From the NCBI GenBank assembly GCA_950295325.1, contig OX485804.1:29202001-29266000 (forward strand): a DNA stretch of 64,000 nt, written 5' to 3'. Of this stretch, positions 47,853-60,000 are shown one piece after another (the stretch's first letter is position 1; each line of letters begins with the position of its first letter). The translations under genes were made by a program, and so were the position numbers. This DNA comes from Polytrichum commune (Eukaryota > Streptophyta > Polytrichopsida > Polytrichales > Polytrichaceae). The notes beneath the pieces are model-generated. The model saw nothing but the letters and a program-made list of their open reading frames with translations, did not search any database and had not been told where the DNA came from.

Positions 47853-49177
47853 CTATTTTTTCAAAATCCCTATAGCTTCATTAACAATATCATGGTAACC
47901 CGGGATTGGCCCCTCTGATACAACTCTCAAATCACTCTCCAAATTCTTGGTTAGCATCCTATTCTCACACTTTGTCTTTGTGTATTTTTGCATTGAAAAT
48001 GTCCTTTCACAAGTCGCCGTGTTAATGCATTGCACTCTAGCAATTTCAATAAGAACTATCAATAATCTCATACTTAGCCTTTAAAGTAGCATTCTAAGTT
48101 ATCGTTGTCCATAAATCTTTCAGACCTTATACCACTATGCTAGTTAACTATTTTAACTACTTTTCTTGTACTTGGTTTAAGGCATCACTATAGTTAACTA
48201 GACCACGAGGCTGATCCGATTGTCCATCACTATAGTTAACTATTGCACAACCTGGCCCGCTTATGCAACCACTATAGTTAAATAAGTCCACGAGGCCGAC
48301 TTGTTACCACACCACTATAGTTAACTAAGATGCTGACTCTCATTAGCAAGCTGCAGGAAAAAAATACCAATGCCATCGAGGGACTCGAACCCAAACGAAT
48401 CCACAACAAACAACCCAACTGAACCATTGCACAGGGAAAATCCATTTCCGGACGTTACCGTGTTCGACCAATAATACAAATATAGAGTATCACCTTTTTA
48501 TCAATTCTAGTTCATATAAGCGTCACTTGCCTTTATTACTGTCCCCGATAATTCGATTTCTTCAAATCTCAGGGTTCGCCTATGGGCCCTTGTGATTTTT
48601 AAGGATGGAAAACGACAATCCGTGTCCGTACCAATTGCAGTTCCATTTCTAAGCGCATTATTAGGGCACTATTACCATATAGTCCACCCACTATAGTTAA
48701 CTATAGTTAACTAACTATTTTGAGGCGCCACTTCTCACACCACTATAGTTAACTAACTTTTTTGAGGCGATGTTTCTCGCACCACTATACCCCATTTAAT
48801 GTAATTAATGCCACTTTAGTGATGACTACAGGTTTAGTGGTATAAGGTCTGAAATCTTTGAAACTATTATCCGACCGATTTGTTGTTGCTTGCAATTTAA
48901 ATAAAATAATTCTCTAAATTGCGGAGGGGTTTATCAAGGGGGGGGGGATCCTCCTTTCAGTAGGTTCCCATTGAACACCATACTGCACACATAACACTTC
49001 TAAATCAACAACGTCATCCCAATTTGCTAAACATACTTGACACAAAGGCATATTTGTCAAATCCAAGACCTGAAAAATCATCATTATGTGATTGTCATCA
49101 AATCTAGTTTCTAAAGCCGGATACACCACCAAAGAATCCATTGGATCATAGTTTGTTCTATCTCGAATCATTTGCAC
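47853..49177 (-). pseudogene. hAT-type transposase C-terminal relic
   Basis: Two minus-strand blocks belong to one protein. The upstream block (48914-49177) reads ETRFDDNHIMMIFQVLDLTN, VQWEPTERRIPPPLINPSAI, then a TAG, then LFKLQATTNRSDNSFKDF up to the insertion. The downstream block (47853-48071) has the pattern of the hAT dimerisation region: INTATCERTFSMQKYTKTKC followed by NRMLTKNLESDLRVV. The blocks are separated by a 731-bp hAT-type MITE with an 8-bp duplication, and by two further stops (near 48090-48100). Only the C-terminal part of the transposase is present. Confidence 0.75.
48121..48851. mobile_element. hAT-type MITE with subterminal ATAGTTAACTA repeats
   Basis: The terminal inverted repeat CAGACCTTATACCACTA is perfect over 17 bp at both ends, and AAATCTTT (48113-48120, 48852-48859) is an exact 8-bp target duplication. 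Both are hallmarks of hAT elements. The interior contains about eight copies of CACTATAGTTAACTA or close variants, clustered toward the two ends, a layout usual for hAT transposase-binding sites. No protein-coding frame. It has inserted into the hAT transposase relic. Confidence 0.92.
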
Positions 49178-49329
49178 ATTATAGAATTTAGTACCCTTAA
49201 TCTCCCTAGACCATCTCCTTATATACCCACTTTGAGGACCAACTTATGGCAATATATGATATTCGGTGTGCTCATTGAATGTGTTACAATTCAAATTTGT
49301 AAATTTTTCTATCGTTGGTTCTACCATGA

Positions 49330-49930
49330 ATCTTCTCTCTTTTAGCTCAATCACAATCCATTTAGTTGGAAGTATCTAATTCTAACTTGATGCATTCATC
49401 TATTCTTTTAGTTGGAATTGTTTAATTCAAACTTGATCCAATCATCCATTCTTCTAATTGTACTTGTTTAATTCCAACTTAATGATTAATTCATCCATTC
49501 TTGTAGTTGGAACTATATGATTCCAACTAGATTTACTCATTGAGAGTTGTCTAGCTCCAATGAATAACATCCATCCATTGGGAAGTGTCCAACACTAATA
49601 TGGGATAGAAACTCCGGTCCCAATTTAAGGGGCCGGCGTGAATGAAAGTGTCCGTTCGTATTGTCAAAGTCCAACACTAATACATATCATCTAGTTGGAG
49701 TTGTCTAACTCCGATACAAAGGTATTGCATATAGACGTGTCTAATTCCCAATTGGAGCTATCTTATTCCAACGCAAAGAACTTTGCTCAGGAGATGTCTA
49801 ACTCATGTGCACAATTTCTTCATGGATTGTCTTGCTTCTGTGCACTATTCTCTCTTAATTTGTCTAACCCAATTCTTTCTTTGGAGTTGTTTGACTCCAA
49901 ACAACATATGTGCACATGCTTAATATAACA
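49330..49930. repeat. Degenerate direct repeats AGTTGGA...TTAATTCCAACT
   Basis: Roughly ten loosely spaced copies of AGTTGGAA(T/C)TGT(C/T)TAA(T/C)TCCAA with intervals of about 50-70 bp, many followed by CATCCATTCTT. They lie next to the 3' end of the chromovirus relic and may be part of a decayed LTR, which is not certain. A segment GATAGAAACTCCGGTCCC at 49604 also occurs near 44006. Confidence 0.5.
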
Positions 49931-49989
49931 AAATGTAGCGAGTCTTTCTTTCTTGCATAATCCAACATCAAATCTTTTAATCCGGATAT

Positions 49990-51215
49990 ATCACACCCTT
50001 TCCCACTTATAATATGTCATTGTCATGAATGACAAAGGTGGAAAAGTCTTTTATAAATTCAACCTCTCATTCCCAAGAGGTCTCGTCTATTGGATAATCT
50101 CTCCATTTCACTAGGAATCGTCTACCTATAAGATTTTCTCAAGGTTCCCTCATGAGCTACTTTAGGAAGCTCAAACAACACATAGTTAGGATTTGATACA
50201 TATTTTCCCAATAAACTCACATTAAAAAACATTATATATATTGTAGTCCTCTAGCAACCTTGATTCATAAGCAATCAATCCACTCCTCCTGACAATATCA
50301 AAAGGATTACAAAATATGGGAGACGACTTCTTTGACTTTCCCAATGTCAAAGTAGATCCCTAAGGTGTGACCTTTCAAAAAATCTTACCACTCACCTTAA
50401 ATTCTCGGAAACTTCTTTTCTTATTTGCATAGTGTTTGGTTCTATCTTGAGCATTCTCCATGCTCAATTTAATAGATTCAATGACTTCGTTCATTTCTTG
50501 AACTATTTGATTAACACTTTCAAACCTTGAGTTCAAAGTTGAAATAGTCATTGGAGTCTTACAATCTTGCCCATATAAAGTAAAGAGTGGACTACAACCA
50601 ATATTGCTATGCAATCTTTGGTTATAAGCAAATTCACCAAAATATAATCATTTGTTTCAAGATTGTTGTCTCTTACCAACATACATTCGAAGCATGTCCT
50701 CGATAGTTTTACTTGTTCGTTCAGTTTGACCATATATCTTAGGATGGTAAGCCGTACTAAGTTTAAGTTGGGTCCACACATCTTGAGGAGTGTGGTCCAA
50801 AATTCACTCGAAGACTTAAAATCATATTCACTAATGATTTATGACGGCATTTCATGAATCTTAAACACATTTTTCATAAATAAATCAATGACACCATAAG
50901 TTGTCATTCTTATCGCCATTGGTACGAAACGAGCTATCTTTGTTAATTAATTCACAGTCACATAGATGCTATTAAAACCAATTTGTGTCTTGAGAAGACC
51001 CATGATAAAATCCATACTAAACAATTCAAATTTTAAATTAGGCACCTCAAGTGGTTGTAACGACCCGGGATTCTTAATATGTTCAATCATAGATACTCGA
51101 CATTGTAAGCAACGTTCAACAATATTCTCAAATATCTCTCGTCATACTTTGCCAATGATAATGGTATCTAATACTCATGCATGTCTTTTTGGAAACTTGA
51201 ATGACCTACTGTTGG
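49990..51215 (-). pseudogene. Ty3/gypsy chromovirus integrase and chromodomain relic
   Basis: Minus-strand frames read in order: a CLQC zinc-finger remnant, MDFIMGLLKTQIGFNSIYVT (start of the integrase core), then FVPMAIRMTTYGVIDLFMKN, and further on HSNIGCSPLFTLYGQDCKTP and TKHYANKKRSFREFKVSGK of the integrase C-terminus. About 250 bp further, RFLVKWRDYPIDETSWE is a textbook chromodomain. Several stops and frameshifts are present. This is a chromovirus-type plant retrotransposon fragment; reverse transcriptase, RNase H and gag are missing. Confidence 0.8.
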
Positions 51216-52454
51216 AATATCTCGAAACAACTTCAATGACTTTCACCCACCCATTAGTGTGAGCAAGTCACCTCCACCCAACCTACAATCAAAATCCAAG
51301 AAGAGTTTGTAACAACTACTTAAGCTTATTGGAATCTTCTTCAATCTTGTTTCAACCTCAACCCAATCCCAGTTTTTCAAAAGTGCAACATATGTTATGG
51401 AACCAAGGTTGAAAACAAATAACTTGAGTTCTGTCAAGTTAACCCATCATTGATCATGATGTCTTTCTTCTGATTCGTTATGTATTTGGAACAACTCCCG
51501 GATCCCAAGCCATGTCCTAGTGTGGATCCCCTAATCGTGCACATTAATTACCTCTATTATATGACAAATTGGGCCTAAAAAATGTTGTGTTACAAGTGTC
51601 GTAGTCGTGTTATGGAGGTAAAATGACACTAGAAAGTTTGGTCGACATGAAATGCATTGTAGAGTTGAGGGGTTGTATTACGGAGGTTAGACTGTGTACC
51701 CATTCATAGGGATTAACAATTGCCATTGATGTTTATAACTATATGATAATCACCTCTAAGTTTATATTTACACACTCATCATGTGTCTTGGAGCCGACAC
51801 CTAACCATCTTCATCTTTAGATTTATCTAGAGTGTTGTCAAAGAAAAATCTCAAGCTGTGCACACATGCACGGTACAATTCAATTTCATACATAATCGTA
51901 TGAAAGTAATCATCATACATATGAAAAGTAATCGATGTTAGGATGCCATTTTTGCATAGAATTTGTGGATCACAAAACAACGATACAAAAAAACATAGAT
52001 AAAGAGTAGAAAGAGGAGAAGACATGAAGGCTTGACATATGTGGGGGAAATTAGAAATAAAAAAATAAAAAAGAGGAAGACATGGCTATCAAACGTAACT
52101 CTAACTAAATCTAGAGCTTTATTCCTTGGCCATGGGGTTCTAGTCTCATGTCATGCACGCACACATCCACACATCCACGCATACAATACAATTCTACACA
52201 TTATTTTATTTTATTTTTGATGAAATTTTTTGAAGAAAGGAAGGTATTTTTGCATGGATTTTGTGGGTGAAAAAACATCATACAAATAAAGAGGTAGATG
52301 TGTGGGTAAAAAAAAAAAAAAGAGAAAAAAAAGAAGAGGACAACGTGGTTGTAAACAAAGAAAATGGTAGAACCGTGAGGCTCTGTCCTTTTACTATGAA
52401 AGACTACAATTGTAGTTGTCCACTTTGCTCATGCCAATCCATAGTTATTTACTG
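51216..52454. other. Intergenic, nothing recognised
   Basis: No coding frame with a domain. An A-rich tract is present around 52300-52345. Confidence 0.4.
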
Positions 52455-52860
52455 TAACATGGGCCACTATTGGTACATGTTGACTAGAACTAAGATAACG
52501 GCAGTCTAGAATGACTTTAAAGTAAAAGCATAGAGTTCATTATAGTTGAACATGATAGGAGTGTAACATGGGCCACTATTGGTACATGTTGACCAGAACT
52601 AAAATAACGGTAGTCTAGAATGACTTTAAAGTAAAAGCATAGAGTTCATTATAGTTGAACTTTTTTTTTACTTAGGTTGAAGTAAAAGCATAGAGTTCAT
52701 TATAGTTGAACTTGCTTTTTACTTTAGTTAAACTTAAGACAACCGGGCATGGTGGGGAGGTATATAAAGGGCTCTTGTGCAAGGGTGAGGGGTCTTTATC
52801 TTATCTTGTGGTTGGGTGGTTCATGCCAAAGTAATTTCCAACGAGAAATTAGAGCTTTTC
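52455..52860 (+). repeat. Inverted-orientation LTR copy with tandem partial duplications
   Basis: From 52562 the sequence follows the LTR at 55265-55519 but on the opposite strand: TGTAACATGGGCCACTATTG, then AAGACAACCGGGCATGGTGG, GTATATAAAGGGCTCTTG (a TATA-like box) and CAACGAGAAATT. A partial copy of the first 105 bp precedes it at 52455-52560, and a short segment (AGTAAAAGCATAGAGTTCAT) is repeated a third time near 52681. For a normal LTR element this copy should point the other way. Confidence 0.75.
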
Positions 52861-52963
52861 CAAAATGTAACAAAAATGACTTTAGAAGTGAGATATGAAA
52901 TACATCATGTATTTTCAATGTCTCTGGCAATTATAATTTGTAAGCCACTTTGCCCACCCTTTT

Positions 52964-55249
52964 TTAAACCTTAACAAGACCAATCCATATAGGTAGCGAT
53001 TTTTTTGCTCTTGGCATCTTTAACTTAATGTTAGATGTACTTAACAACACTTGAGTTCCAACATCAAAAGATATTTCACGTCTCTTTGTATCAGCATAGG
53101 ACTTCTGTCTATTCTGTGCTGCTAGCAAATGTTTTTTAGCCTCTTGCATAATACTAGACATCAATTGCGCTAAGTCCTTTGCAGCAGGGACATGACACCT
53201 ACTGATCCCAATATTCAAAGGTGTCAAGGGATGTTGACCATAATTCAACATAAATGGAGTAGTTTGAATTGATTCTTGCCAAGCATTATTGTAAGCAAAC
53301 TCAACCAAGGACAAATAAAGATCCCAATCATCTTGAAATGGGCTAACATAATGCCTTAGCATATCTTCTAGAATCATGTTAACTCTCTCCGCTTGCCCAT
53401 CTGTTTGAGGATGAAAAGCTATAGACATAGCTTGTTTTGTGCCCAAAACATTACATAGTGCAACCCAAAAAAGACTAGTAAATCGAGTATCTCGATCACT
53501 AACTAGCTTTCTAGGAAGACCATGATGCTTATACACAAAGTCGATGAATAGTTTTGATGTTTCTTCTGCAGTAACTGTGGTCACTGTGGCTTAAAAATGA
53601 GCCATCTTGCTCAATTTATCCACACACACCAATATTGCATGATGCCCTTGTTTTGTGGGAGTTAGTCCAGTGATAAAATCAAGGCTAACACATTACCATT
53701 TTTTTTCCGGGATTTCTAAGGGTTGCAATAATCCTGCGATTTTTGTAGTAGAGGCTTTACTACGTTGACATACATCACATGTATTCACATATGTCTTGAC
53801 ATCATCCCTCAATTTTGGCCACCAAAAATTGGTCTCAACCTGTTTTAAGGTCTTCGTAATACCCATATGTCCACTATAAAAATCATCATGACATTCAAAG
53901 AGTATATCTTTACGAAGGGAACCCACATCAGGTTCCACAATTGCCTCTTGATACCACCAAATGACATCTTTGAAGACCAATTTTTCTAAATTAACTGGGT
54001 CCTTAAACCACGGATCTAAAGCATACCCTGCAATGATCTTATCAAAGAATTCATTGTCGAACCCATGGGAACTTTTTCTAGCATTGGTCATCTCCATAGG
54101 AGCACTCCTCCCAGTGTCGGCCACCACTGGTTGGAAGCTACGATTTGAAGCACTTCTTGTCAGTAAGGCTAACCTGACTCTTTGTTCATCTAATGGGTTC
54201 CTGCTTAATAGATCAACGACATTGCTTCTCCCAAGACGATACTCCCATCGATAATAAAAAGTTTGCTCCAAATACTCTAACCATCAAGCCTAACGCCTTA
54301 ACAAATTTTGTTGTGACTTTAGATGGGTTAATGGATTGTGATATGTAATCACTACACATTCATAACCTTCTAAATAACATCGCCATGTTTGTAAGGCATG
54401 CACAACGGCTATTAATTCTTGTTCACCTGTGGTATAGTTTTTTTCGGCAGGTGTAAGCTTGCGGCTTTCAAATGCAATTGGTCTACCTATCTGTAAAAGA
54501 ACTGTCCCTATACCCAACAAGGAAGCATCACATATGACTTCAAATCTTTCACCAAATATTGGTAAACTCAAAGCAGGCGCGCGAGTTAACGCATACTTAA
54601 CCCCTTCAAAAGACTCTTGATATTGTTCAGTCCAAATGTACTTCACATCTTTTATTGTCAAATGAGTCAAAGGATCAACTAAGGTTGAATAACCTTGAAT
54701 AAATCGACGGAAATAATTACTAAGACCCAAAAATGAACGCAATTGACTTACATCGTTGGGCCTTGCCCATGTAGTCACCGTCTCAATCTTTCGAGGGTCC
54801 ACCTTAATTCCGTCCTTACCCACCACATGGCCAAGGTATTCTAACTCACTATTTGCAAAGCGACACTTAGTCAACTTAGCAAATAATTTGTTTTCGCGTA
54901 GTTATTCGAATACTTTGCGTAAATGTTCAAGGTGTTCTTATTGTGTCTTTGAAAACACCAAAATATCATCAAGATATACCAACACAAACTTTCCCAAGTT
55001 TTGTTGAAAATTTCTATTCATCAGCCCTTGGAAAGTTGCAGGTGCATTAGTCAATCCAAAAATCAAAACTTTGAATTGATAATGGCCAAAAGGCACTCTA
55101 AATGCAGTCTTCGGTACATCTTCTTCTAAAATTCGAATTTGATGATAACCTTGAGCCAAATCTAATGAACTAAACACACGAGATCCGGCCAATTGATCAA
55201 ATAGATCATCAATTCTTGGCAATGGATATCGATTCTTTATGGTTAGTTT
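52964..55249 (-). pseudogene. Ty3/gypsy pol relic: reverse transcriptase, RNase H, integrase
   Basis: Reading down the minus strand: reverse transcriptase from NRYPLPRIDDLFDQL through FVLVYLDDILVFSKT (YxDD box); connection and RNase H with FEVICDASLLGIG and LTPAEKNYTTGEQELIAVVH; integrase zinc finger (HMGITKT..., CDVCQRSKA); and the integrase core with LVSDRDTRFTSLFW and FHPQTDGQAERVN. In-frame stops occur after the YLDD block (two), near 54288 and near 53690 and 53590. The primer-binding site is followed directly by the middle of reverse transcriptase, so gag, protease and the start of reverse transcriptase are deleted. It is non-functional. Confidence 0.9.
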
Positions 55250-55261
55250 GCTCTGATACCA
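55250..55261 (-). other. Retrotransposon primer-binding site (initiator tRNA-Met type)
   Basis: On the minus strand TGGTATCAGAGC lies directly after the LTR end. This is the standard plant primer-binding site complementary to the 3' end of initiator tRNA-Met, and it fixes this LTR as the 5' LTR of the minus-strand element. Confidence 0.85.
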
Positions 55262-55264
55262 AAA

Positions 55265-55519
55265 TGTAACGAAAAGCTCCAATTTCTCGTTGGAAATTAC
55301 TTTGGCATGAACCACCCAACCACGAGATAAGATAAAGACTCCCTCACCCTTGCGCAAGAGCCCTTTATATACCTCCCCACCATGCCTGGTTGTCTTAAGT
55401 TTAACTAAAGTAAAAAGCAAGTTCAACTATAATAAACTCTATGCTTTTACGTTAAACTCATTCTAGACTACCGTTATCTTAGTTCTAGTCAACATGTACC
55501 AATAGTGGCCCATGTTACA
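55265..55519 (-). repeat. 5' LTR of the Ty3/gypsy relic
   Basis: A 255-bp sequence beginning TGTAAC and ending GTTACA on the minus strand, the expected TG...CA form. It contains GTATATAAAGGGCTCTTG as a TATA-like promoter element. It is followed by the primer-binding site. Its partner at 52562-52860 is inverted. Confidence 0.8.
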
Positions 55520-57054
55520 TTTACTTTATCTATAACCAAACTTGTCTTGGATTTTGTGCACCTTTTTCCCAAATGCGGGTCAAGGACTGAAGCTACTCAT
55601 TTATCACCTGCAAATTATAATATAAATAATTAACAACTACCAGAATAACTATAGTTAACTAGAGTTTTTTCAATACATTTTAGGGAGCAACTATAATCAA
55701 CTAGACATATATAACTACAATTAACATCCACATTAAATTAGTTGGACCCAAAATAGAAAGAACAAGTAACGTCCAAGTGTGAACGCAAAGTGGTTAGGAA
55801 ATTTGTTCTTGAAACAAAGAAGTTGATGCATAGTCTCTGTCCTATAGACAAAGCCAATAAATCTAGAGCTCTCTTTCTGGGCCACATGGTTTATAAATCA
55901 CACACTAACTTGGCTCTGAATATCCTCACCATGTGTCTTGAATCCATAACATTACTCAATTGATGAGATGTGTTCATGGGCCTAACAAGAGATTCGAAAA
56001 TCAAGACTCCGGATGTCCGAATCCCAATACTTCAGGCTAAATATGACGTCAAAGCGCGTGATGAACATTGCGCATCAGCTCATATAGTAATATAATGCTG
56101 TATCCAACACCCGTAACAAGAGAAATAAGAAGAATTTATCTTGTCCTTGAAACCATGCTTTACCTTGTCATAAATAGAAAGATTGTGTGCTTATTTATTT
56201 GCAGAACTTGCCTCTCATGGTCATGGTAAGTGCCAGGATGTTCCTTCACAGAGATGGGATCCACCCAACTGAACTCTGACACCTCCACTCCCTCATTGGT
56301 TCCCTTCATTGTTAGGAACGTCAGGAACGTTGGGAACCTATTATGGGAACCTCGGTAATAGGGCGGCATAGCTTATTAATATACTATTGGCAAGAACAAT
56401 GTAGAGAGGGCAGCCCGTTAAGCGGAGTGACAGGACGTTGAACTCTTTTCTGGTAAGTGTGTTGGATTTGCAGTCCCCTTCTGCGACCTTCCAAATTTAC
56501 TGTAGCGCATGTTCGTTTCGTGGAAGATATTCAGCGACTTGGGAGATTTTGGGTGGGATATTCGTAGATCTGGGTGTCATCTCTCTCGACCAAAGTGGGG
56601 GAGCCAGGGGCTAGAGAGCATAGTTCCTTGTTGCTTGTCGGAGTTTGTTGGTTGACGATCGTTGAGCTGCGCCACTGAATTACTCCCGAATTACTCCACG
56701 GCGGCCTCCGCTTGCTGTCCACGCGCACAGAGCTCGCATCGCTGGACCTCCTCGACTTTACCGTTTCGTGATCGGTCCTGTACGATCAACCCTAGAGGCT
56801 TTGGAGTATTATGATGAAACCCTGTGCTGTGTGTCATCTGTGAATTGCCGTCACTGTGTTCATCAAGACTCTTCTTAAAACGTGCCGCGCTGATTGCGAG
56901 GGCTGGCCGTAGCTCCCGTGAGATATCTGCGCCTTTGGTGTGGCGGAATTGGTGCGTTTTGGCAGGTTTTGGTTTTGAGCTTGCCTAGGGTTTGTTTGGA
57001 GGTTGAAGTGGGTATAAATTTGGCGCAAAGGGGTTAGAATTTGGGGTGTAGAAC
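55520..57054. other. Upstream region of the SMR gene
   Basis: Between 55520 and 56400 I see repeats related to ATAGTTAACTAG (55650-55700) but no gene. From about 56400 the DNA becomes more GC-balanced and contains short open frames typical of a plant 5' leader and promoter. No decisive promoter element could be assigned. Confidence 0.4.
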
Positions 57055-60000
57055 ATGTTCGAGGCGAGGCCGGAGAGCTGGTCGCCACCTACGAGGATGC
57101 ACGCGAGGATGACGACTTTGAGTCACCATCACGCATATGGCTACGGGTTTCAGAATACAGGGACTAAGGTCCAGGAAGACGAAGAGGCCGCAGAAGACCG
57201 AGCGTTGCAGGAGCTGCTCGCGGCGTTTCCCGGTTTTTCTCACGAAGAGATCGCCTATGCGTATACCAGGGCGGGACGCGATGTAAATGCGGCGGGGGAA
57301 ATTCTTAGCACAGGGCAACCGAATATGGTGAAGAGCCCGAGAGGGAGTAATATCCAGACTAGATATGTTATGCATTCCGGGGACCGGCGGGCAGTAGGAT
57401 CTGACGATCTCTTGCTTGAGAAATATGGTAGAGGAGTGAACGAGCTTATTTGTCGAGAGCCGCGAACTCTGAATACCAAGGATAATAATTGCACGAATCG
57501 TAATACTCTAAGTCCGGCCTCATACTCACCACCTAAGCACTTATACTCACCACATATGTACGAGCAGAATCTCTCTGGTGCATGTCGAAATAGTACAGTT
57601 GGCAGTGGCTTAGTTGGCGTCGCCATGTCGCCACTCTCAAAGAAGAAGAGGAGGGATGGAGTGGAAATAGGCGAGGAAGCCGACAGCCCTTTTCAGGCGG
57701 TGGAGGATTTTTTGGAGGAGTATTTGCTCTCTTTGTATGGTGAAGACTGTCAGCTCCACAAGGACGTTATTGGCGACGTTCTGGGTACGTACCTTGAGGC
57801 CAGTTTTCACTAGCAATTTGCAGTTATATGTATATCTTTCTTCTTATTGAGACGTGTTTAGGAATTTAGATGTTCCTTTCGGCTGGCATTTCCAGCTTAT
57901 TTCAGCCTACAGTCACTTATAGTTAGTGTTTTCTTAAGGAACTTTCACTTAATTTCACATCCGCGGACCTCTGTGAATGTGATGGCATAGAATTCTGGTC
58001 AATCATCAGAGAAGTTCAACGGTTCATGTAATTCTTCCTGCCGTGGCCTAAAAAGCCCTCCTTGTCTTTTCGCTCCATATGAGCGAATGGCACGCCGATG
58101 GCGTTGGTGCACTCTTTAAACATTGGACACTGACAAGTGTCTTGAACGGGCTAATGTAATACATGGCATGCTGATTTGACTCAGGTTCTTGGGGAGATAT
58201 TTCTGTATAGAGGCCTTTCCTGAGTGGATTGTTTGATTATTCTACAGAGTTTATGGGGTAGAGTCAATTTGCTCTCAGGTTGAATTGGATATCATATAAC
58301 AATCCATGTGTGCCTTTTTTCTCAGGTCATTTTGGGGGTGATACTGAAAAGGTATGTTGTTGTTCTGCAGTGCTGAAGTTTTTTAATTTTAATTTTTTTA
58401 ATGTATGAGTGACAGTGAAATCACTCGGCTGAAGAGGGTAGTTGTGAACTTGCGTCTTGTGGGCATCAAGATGGTGTCTATGTGCCGTGGATACTACTTA
58501 TGATGGCCCTCGTGCACTTGGGTAGTTACGAGGGTTCTTGAGATTAGTCTTGCATCTTTGAGAAGGCAGGCACTGCTTCGTTGCAGTGTTCTGTAGAAAG
58601 GAATATTCTGGGAAATTTGATAACTGTTGCTTATTTATTTTAGTATTTGTTTTCCTGATGGCTTTGGCCCTGTGATATACTATGATGGCTTCTAAAACGT
58701 GTTTTCGCATAGAAGATTTAATCTGCATGTTATTTACATCTAGCTAATAATCTGCAAAATTTATTTGCCTGGGGTTGCAGAGCTGGAAATGGTTAGTGCA
58801 GATGGCATCATCTCATTCAGGACTTGGTTTGAATACTAGTTTGGACACTCACAAATCAGTAAGGACGGATTCCAAACTTTATTTTGATAGAAAACTGGGT
58901 GTTAAAAAAGACCCATTGCATCCACTAAGAGCAAATCAGCACAAAGATTCTTTGCCAACACTTTATAAATATCAGGTACTTACTCACTCTTGGCTGCCTG
59001 AACTTTCATCTTCTGTTGCCTGCCAAACTCCACGCTTACCTAAAAACTAATGCTCAAAGCAGCAACGGCAGAATGGTTGGAGACTTATTTAAGGTCCATT
59101 TGGTCCAATTGTGTTTCAACCATTCTGCCTGCCTCATCAGTCTTGTCAGAGGTCGTTAACTCTAATGAGTTGTAAAGTGTTGAGCCTCTTGTGCAGAGTC
59201 AGTAACTTTGTTCAGATATGGAGTTCCCACTATTATTAGATCAATAGACCTGAGTTGTTGGTGGATCACTGTTGGACGGTTCATTGGAATGTGGGTGATT
59301 TACTGACAGGGACACAATGGAGAAGATCCTAACTTCCTACTCGAATATGGGGAAGGAGTGTCAAAGAATCGAACTTGGCAAGGAGCTTTGTCTAAACAAA
59401 TGGCAGACCGATTTCACTTTGAAGTTAAGGTGTGTAACCACAGGCCATGCTCTCAGTGAGGGTGGATTGTTGTGAGTGTGAGAAGCCAATGTGATATAGT
59501 GAAACACTACTACCCAGTCAACTGTTGTTTAACCTACAAGGGTTATCTCTTCTACATTGTGGCATCATGTGCTTTGGAAAAGCCATATTAAATCACACCT
59601 CAACATGAATAGAGTTCTGTATATATTGCCGATAACTTGTTGTGCTATCGGGTGTTGTTTTAGTTTAGGGAGGGCATATGATGGTACAGGTTTTTGTTAT
59701 CAACGATTTTTTGCATTTAGGTTAATCTGAACTTTTTGTTTTCTCTGTCTGTTATGTAGGTAGTCTTGGGGATTTTTGTATTGTTCTTGGCAAATTTACC
59801 TTATGGAATTCTTGGAAGAAGTGGAAGTTGTAGGAGACACCTGTAAAGCAGGACGTGCATCACATTGTGTAATATTTAGTACAATACAAGTAGGCACAAA
59901 TTGAAGGCATCTGTTGGCATGCAGGAAAGATTTGATCGTCTGAAGGCATTATTTCCAGCTGCTACCAATAACTACTTGTTTGAAAAGTTGCAGCGGGCCA

